Assembly (NCBI GenBank): GCA_964412555.1
Contig: CAYPPG010000136.1
Span: 1 to 7,337 of the forward strand
DNA: 7,337 bases
Direction: 5' to 3'
Source of the DNA: CAYPPG01 sp964412555
GTDB lineage: Bacteria; Hinthialibacterota; Hinthialibacteria; Hinthialibacterales; Hinthialibacteraceae
A program made the position numbers and the translations under genes. A model generated the notes under the pieces. That model was given only the letters and a program-made list of their open reading frames with translations. It did no database searches and was not told where the DNA came from. This document shows positions 5,069 to 7,337 of this stretch, one piece after another (the stretch's first letter is position 1; the number at the start of each line of letters is the position of its first letter).

Positions 5069-6862
5069 GTGGACAAATCGAGGAAATACTATTTTGATAT
5101 GCATGAAGATCCAAGTACTTATAAGAAAAAAGCGAATGGTGAGAAAAGAAAACTTAACATGAATCCTGAAGACTTGGAGCGCAAATTAAAACATTTGATG
5201 GGATTTCCTGCTGAAGTGGAATGGCTGGAATTCAAGGAAGCCAAGAATAATTATGATAACGATAAACTCGGCAAATTTTTTTCCGCTCTCAGCAATGAAG
5301 CCAATCTCAAGAAGCAAGAATGTGGATGGTTGATCTTCGGCATAACTGATAAACCGGCACGGCAAATCGTCGGAACGCAATTTCGCCCAAATCGACCGAG
5401 ATTGGATCAATTGAAAAAAGAAATCGCCGATCACACGAGCGAACGATTGACTTTTGTTGACATCCATGAATTGGAAATCGAAGGTAAACGAGTATTGATG
5501 TTCCATATTCCCCCTGCCTTACAGGGTATACCTACTTCGTGGAAAGGGCATTATTACGGGCGGGATGGAGAATCAATCGGAGCACTGAATCTCAGTGAAA
5601 TTGAATTAATACGGAACCAGGAAAATTTTGAAGATTGGTCAGCAAAAATTTGCATGGATGCAGTGCAAAACGATCTCGATCCAGAAGCTATTCTTTTTGC
5701 TCGGCAGCAATACAAAGAAAAATTCCCCAAACAAGCCGAAGAACTCAAAACTTGGGATAATCTTACTTTTTTGAATAAAGCCAAAGTATGCATTGATGGC
5801 AAAATCACCTATACAGCACTGGTATTACTCGGAAAAAGTGAGTCTCAACATTTCCTATCCCCCTCTGTCGCTCAAATCACTTGGGTGCTTCGAGACGATT
5901 CGGATATTGAGAAGGATTATCAGCATTTTTATCCACCTATGATTCTCGCTGTTGATAAATTGTTCAGTAAAATTCGCAACCTGACCTATCGATATATGCC
6001 GAACACTACATTGTTCCCAACGGAAATCACACAATACGATCCTTGGGTAATCCGGGAAACGTTGCATAACTGCATCGCTCATCAGGATTACACTCTCAAA
6101 GGGCGTATTAACGTTGTCGAGGAATCAGATTCTCTACTTTTCACCAATCTTGGCCACTTTATCCCTGGTTCGATAGAAGAAGTACTTCGGCGGGATGCCC
6201 CTCCGGAAAAATACCGTAATCCATTTCTCTCTCAAGCGATGGTGAACCTGAATATGATCGACACCATCGGTAGTGGAATCAAGCGTATGTTTGAAACCCA
6301 ACGAAAACGTTTTTTTCCAATGCCTGATTACGACTTGAGAGAATCGGAAAGAGTCAAAGTCCGGCTAATTGGCGAAGTGTTGGACGAAAATTACACTCGA
6401 ATCCTAATTGAAAAAGCCTACCTTTCCTTGATGGATGTCCTGGCTCTGGACAAAGTTCAAAAGAAGCATCCTATTACCGATGAAGAGTTTCAACGGCTTA
6501 AAGCGCAGAAACTCATTGAAGGCCGACGGCCCAAAAATCTGTACGTTTCGGCAAAAGTCGCAGCTGTCACCGGAGATAAAGCGGCATATATCAAACACAG
6601 GGCATTCGACAAGAACCATTACAAACAATTGATCATTTCTTATTTGGAAAGGTTCAGTACGGCCAAACGGGAAGATATTGAAAAATTGTTACTGAATAAG
6701 TTTTCTGATGTTCTGACGGAGGAACAGAAAATGCATCAAGTGAGAAATCTGTTGCAAGAAATGAGAAAAGAAGGCACAATCGAAAGAATCGGTTCAAAAA
6801 AAACTGCCAAATGGGTTTTATCTAAAAAGAGGGAAGGATCGGTATTTGAAACAAAACTTTAG
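5069..6862 (+). CDS. AlbA_2 (Schlafen AAA_4-type) / GHKL ATPase-like / winged-helix regulator, RecG-like annotation family (597 aa)
   Basis: Putative DNA-binding regulator with three parts. Residues ~50-185 are an AlbA_2 domain: EWLEFKEAKNN, then KFFSALSNEAN, GWLIFGI, and HYYGRDGES near the end. Residues ~285-435 match the HATPase_c_4 (GHKL-type) region: E330 and N334 in WVIRETLHNCIAHQDY form the N-box, and TIGSGIKRMFE (399-409) forms the glycine motif. Residues ~515-585 form a C-terminal winged helix (EDIEKLLLNKF, MRKEGTIERIG, KWVL). These proteins are often misnamed RecG-like helicases; no helicase motifs are present. Many occur in mobile elements and near restriction or defence genes; the molecular role is mostly unproven. 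Start: GTG 5069 abuts the leader-peptide stop; ATG 5099 and ATG 5159 (which starts MNPEDLERK, nearer the usual family start) are alternatives. It may repress itself through the palindrome at 4979-5010. Length and motifs look intact. Confidence 0.85.
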   Translation: MDKSRKYYFDMHEDPSTYKKKANGEKRKLNMNPEDLERKLKHLMGFPAEVEWLEFKEAKNNYDNDKLGKFFSALSNEANLKKQECGWLIFGITDKPARQIVGTQFRPNRPRLDQLKKEIADHTSERLTFVDIHELEIEGKRVLMFHIPPALQGIPTSWKGHYYGRDGESIGALNLSEIELIRNQENFEDWSAKICMDAVQNDLDPEAILFARQQYKEKFPKQAEELKTWDNLTFLNKAKVCIDGKITYTALVLLGKSESQHFLSPSVAQITWVLRDDSDIEKDYQHFYPPMILAVDKLFSKIRNLTYRYMPNTTLFPTEITQYDPWVIRETLHNCIAHQDYTLKGRINVVEESDSLLFTNLGHFIPGSIEEVLRRDAPPEKYRNPFLSQAMVNLNMIDTIGSGIKRMFETQRKRFFPMPDYDLRESERVKVRLIGEVLDENYTRILIEKAYLSLMDVLALDKVQKKHPITDEEFQRLKAQKLIEGRRPKNLYVSAKVAAVTGDKAAYIKHRAFDKNHYKQLIISYLERFSTAKREDIEKLLLNKFSDVLTEEQKMHQVRNLLQEMRKEGTIERIGSKKTAKWVLSKKREGSVFETKL

Positions 6863-6902
6863 CAATAAAACAGAGGGTTTTAGCAATAAAACAGAGGGTT
6901 TT
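6858..6902. repeat. 21-bp tandem direct repeat, two copies plus a 3-base remnant
   Basis: TTTAGCAATAAAACAGAGGG plus T occurs at 6858-6878 and again without change at 6879-6899, then TTT begins a third unit. The TAG stop of the AlbA_2 gene is inside the first copy. The period is two helical turns. Confidence 0.9.
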
Positions 6903-6937
6903 CCATTCGTAACCCATTCAAATTTAAGTAGATGCGT

Positions 6938-6990
6938 TTTAGATAACAATTGCCAAATTCCAAACGTTTAGCAATAAATTTAGATAAAAA
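6938..6990. repeat. further dispersed TTTAG(C/A)-type motifs
   Basis: TTTAGATAACAAT (6938-6950), TTTAGCAATAAA (6967-6978, identical to the core of the tandem repeat) and TTTAGATAAAAA (6979-6990) extend the family to five copies in about 130 bp. They are candidate integrase, excisionase or replication-protein binding sites. The AT-rich composition weakens the three less exact copies. Confidence 0.45.
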
Positions 6991-7128
6991 CTCAATCGAA
7001 CGGAACCGTCATTCCTAAATACGATTACACCGAAAAAGCGTTCTGCGGAACAAATTAAATAAAGGCATTCTGGAATGAGATTGTTTTTCATTTGGATGGC
7101 CCGAAAAGTACGGTTTTTCAGCGCCGTT

Positions 7129-7147
7129 GGTGACTTATAGGTGACTT
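7129..7147. repeat. GGTGACTT direct-repeat pair, candidate integrase arm sites
   Basis: GGTGACTT occurs at 7129-7136 and 7140-7147, 11 bp apart, so both copies face the same side of the helix. They lie about 50 bp from the tRNA-derived core. Short paired direct repeats at this distance are typical of tyrosine-integrase arm-type sites; the assignment is inferred from layout only. Confidence 0.4.
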
Positions 7148-7195
7148 GGATTTTCGGGAGTTTCTGGGAATCGATGTAAGTCCAATAAAATCAAC

Positions 7196-7238
7196 CAGGC
7201 GTGGAGGGACTCGAACCCCCAACCTGCTGATTTGGAGT
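7196..7238 (-). tRNA. 3' half of tRNA-Trp(CCA), partial; likely attachment core (att)
   Basis: Read on the minus strand, the bases fit a tRNA from the anticodon loop to the discriminator: loop CTCCAAA with anticodon CCA (34-36), 3' anticodon stem TCAGC, variable AGGTT, T-stem GGGGG/CCCTC around TTCGAGT, 3' acceptor strand CACGCCT and discriminator G73, as usual for bacterial tRNA-Trp. No CCA is encoded. The matching 5' anticodon stem (expected GCTGA) is absent: only its last base could fit, and AT-rich unrelated sequence follows up to 7337. So this is not a functional tRNA but the 3' tRNA segment that tRNA-targeting integrases use as the attB/attP identity region, with the crossover at the anticodon loop. 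A tRNA split by an intron is the less likely alternative. Confidence 0.8.
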
Positions 7239-7337
7239 TTGAAAAAAGTAATACAGGATAGTAAGCAAGGGTAAACATAAATCAAGAAAAATCAACAAAT
7301 TACACAAATTTCTCTTTCGTTGGATATCACTATAATT

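Larger units (their letters stand above)
6863..7195. other. gene-free AT-rich region, probable attachment-site arm
   Basis: No ORF worth calling lies here on either strand. The stretch holds the TTTAG-type repeats in its left half, the GGTGACTT pair at 7129-7147, and short symmetric pieces such as CATTC-TG-GAATG near 7070. No convincing intrinsic terminator for the AlbA_2 gene is visible. Its place between the last gene and a tRNA-derived core fits a recombination arm. Confidence 0.45.

Noticed and set aside
5069..6862. RecG helicase
   Set aside because: There are no Walker or helicase motifs; AlbA_2, GHKL-like and winged-helix features explain the protein.
6858..6990. CRISPR array
   Set aside because: The exact copies are directly adjacent with no spacers, the others are short and irregular, and no cas gene is present.
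7196..7238. Complete tRNA gene
   Set aside because: The D-arm, the 5' acceptor strand and most of the 5' anticodon stem are absent from the adjacent sequence.

Overview
The window looks like the accessory end of a temperate phage or integrative element from a bacterium of moderate G+C. I cannot name the lineage. The only taxonomic hints are a secreted protein with a pre-peptidase C-terminal (PPC)-like domain and a one-repeat dockerin-like tail, a style common in Planctomycetes-like and several uncultured candidate phyla. GTG and TTG starts are used and Shine-Dalgarno sites are clear.

Layout. Positions 1-1427 (+) hold a large terminase subunit whose frame is open from the left edge, with Walker A, Walker B and the RNase H-like nuclease Asp motifs; only its N-terminus is missing. 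A 201-aa unknown protein follows directly (1439-2044, +). The packaging module then stops: no portal or capsid gene follows. Two minus-strand genes come next (4159 down to 2090): a secreted PPC/dockerin-like protein and a membrane-anchored unknown, 9 bp apart and read from one candidate promoter near 4192-4221. They look like cargo rather than phage structural genes.

Positions 4252-4482 (+) hold the most unusual non-coding signal. A candidate promoter should start transcription at about 4288, the first base of a perfect 14-bp inverted repeat. Inside and beyond that repeat lie four alternating complementary segments, two of which end in T-runs. The repeat helix and the second terminator-like hairpin cannot form together without a pseudoknot, as in a riboswitch or attenuator. 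Downstream, 4483-4812 encodes a 109-aa protein that starts with a ParB-type N-terminal box (RRALGRGLADII) but has no ParB core. Positions 4813-5068 carry a 16-bp stem, a 9-bp palindrome overlapping an extended -10 promoter, and a 9-codon leader ORF whose stop abuts the GTG start of a ~597-aa AlbA_2/GHKL-ATPase/winged-helix regulator (5069-6862).

Positions 6863-7195 have no gene but hold repeated TTTAGCAATAAA motifs and a pair of GGTGACTT repeats. They are followed by the 3' half of a tRNA-Trp(CCA) gene on the minus strand (7196-7238), broken in the anticodon arm. This is what a tyrosine-recombinase attachment core in a tRNA gene looks like. Because no 5' half lies next to it while putative arm sites lie on its 3' side, attP of a circular element or a tandem-integration junction fits better than a simple prophage end.

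Taken together (inference), 4252-7240 could be a control, immunity or maintenance segment beside the attachment site: a structured RNA leader, a ParB-tail-like small protein and an AlbA_2 regulator with a self-operator.
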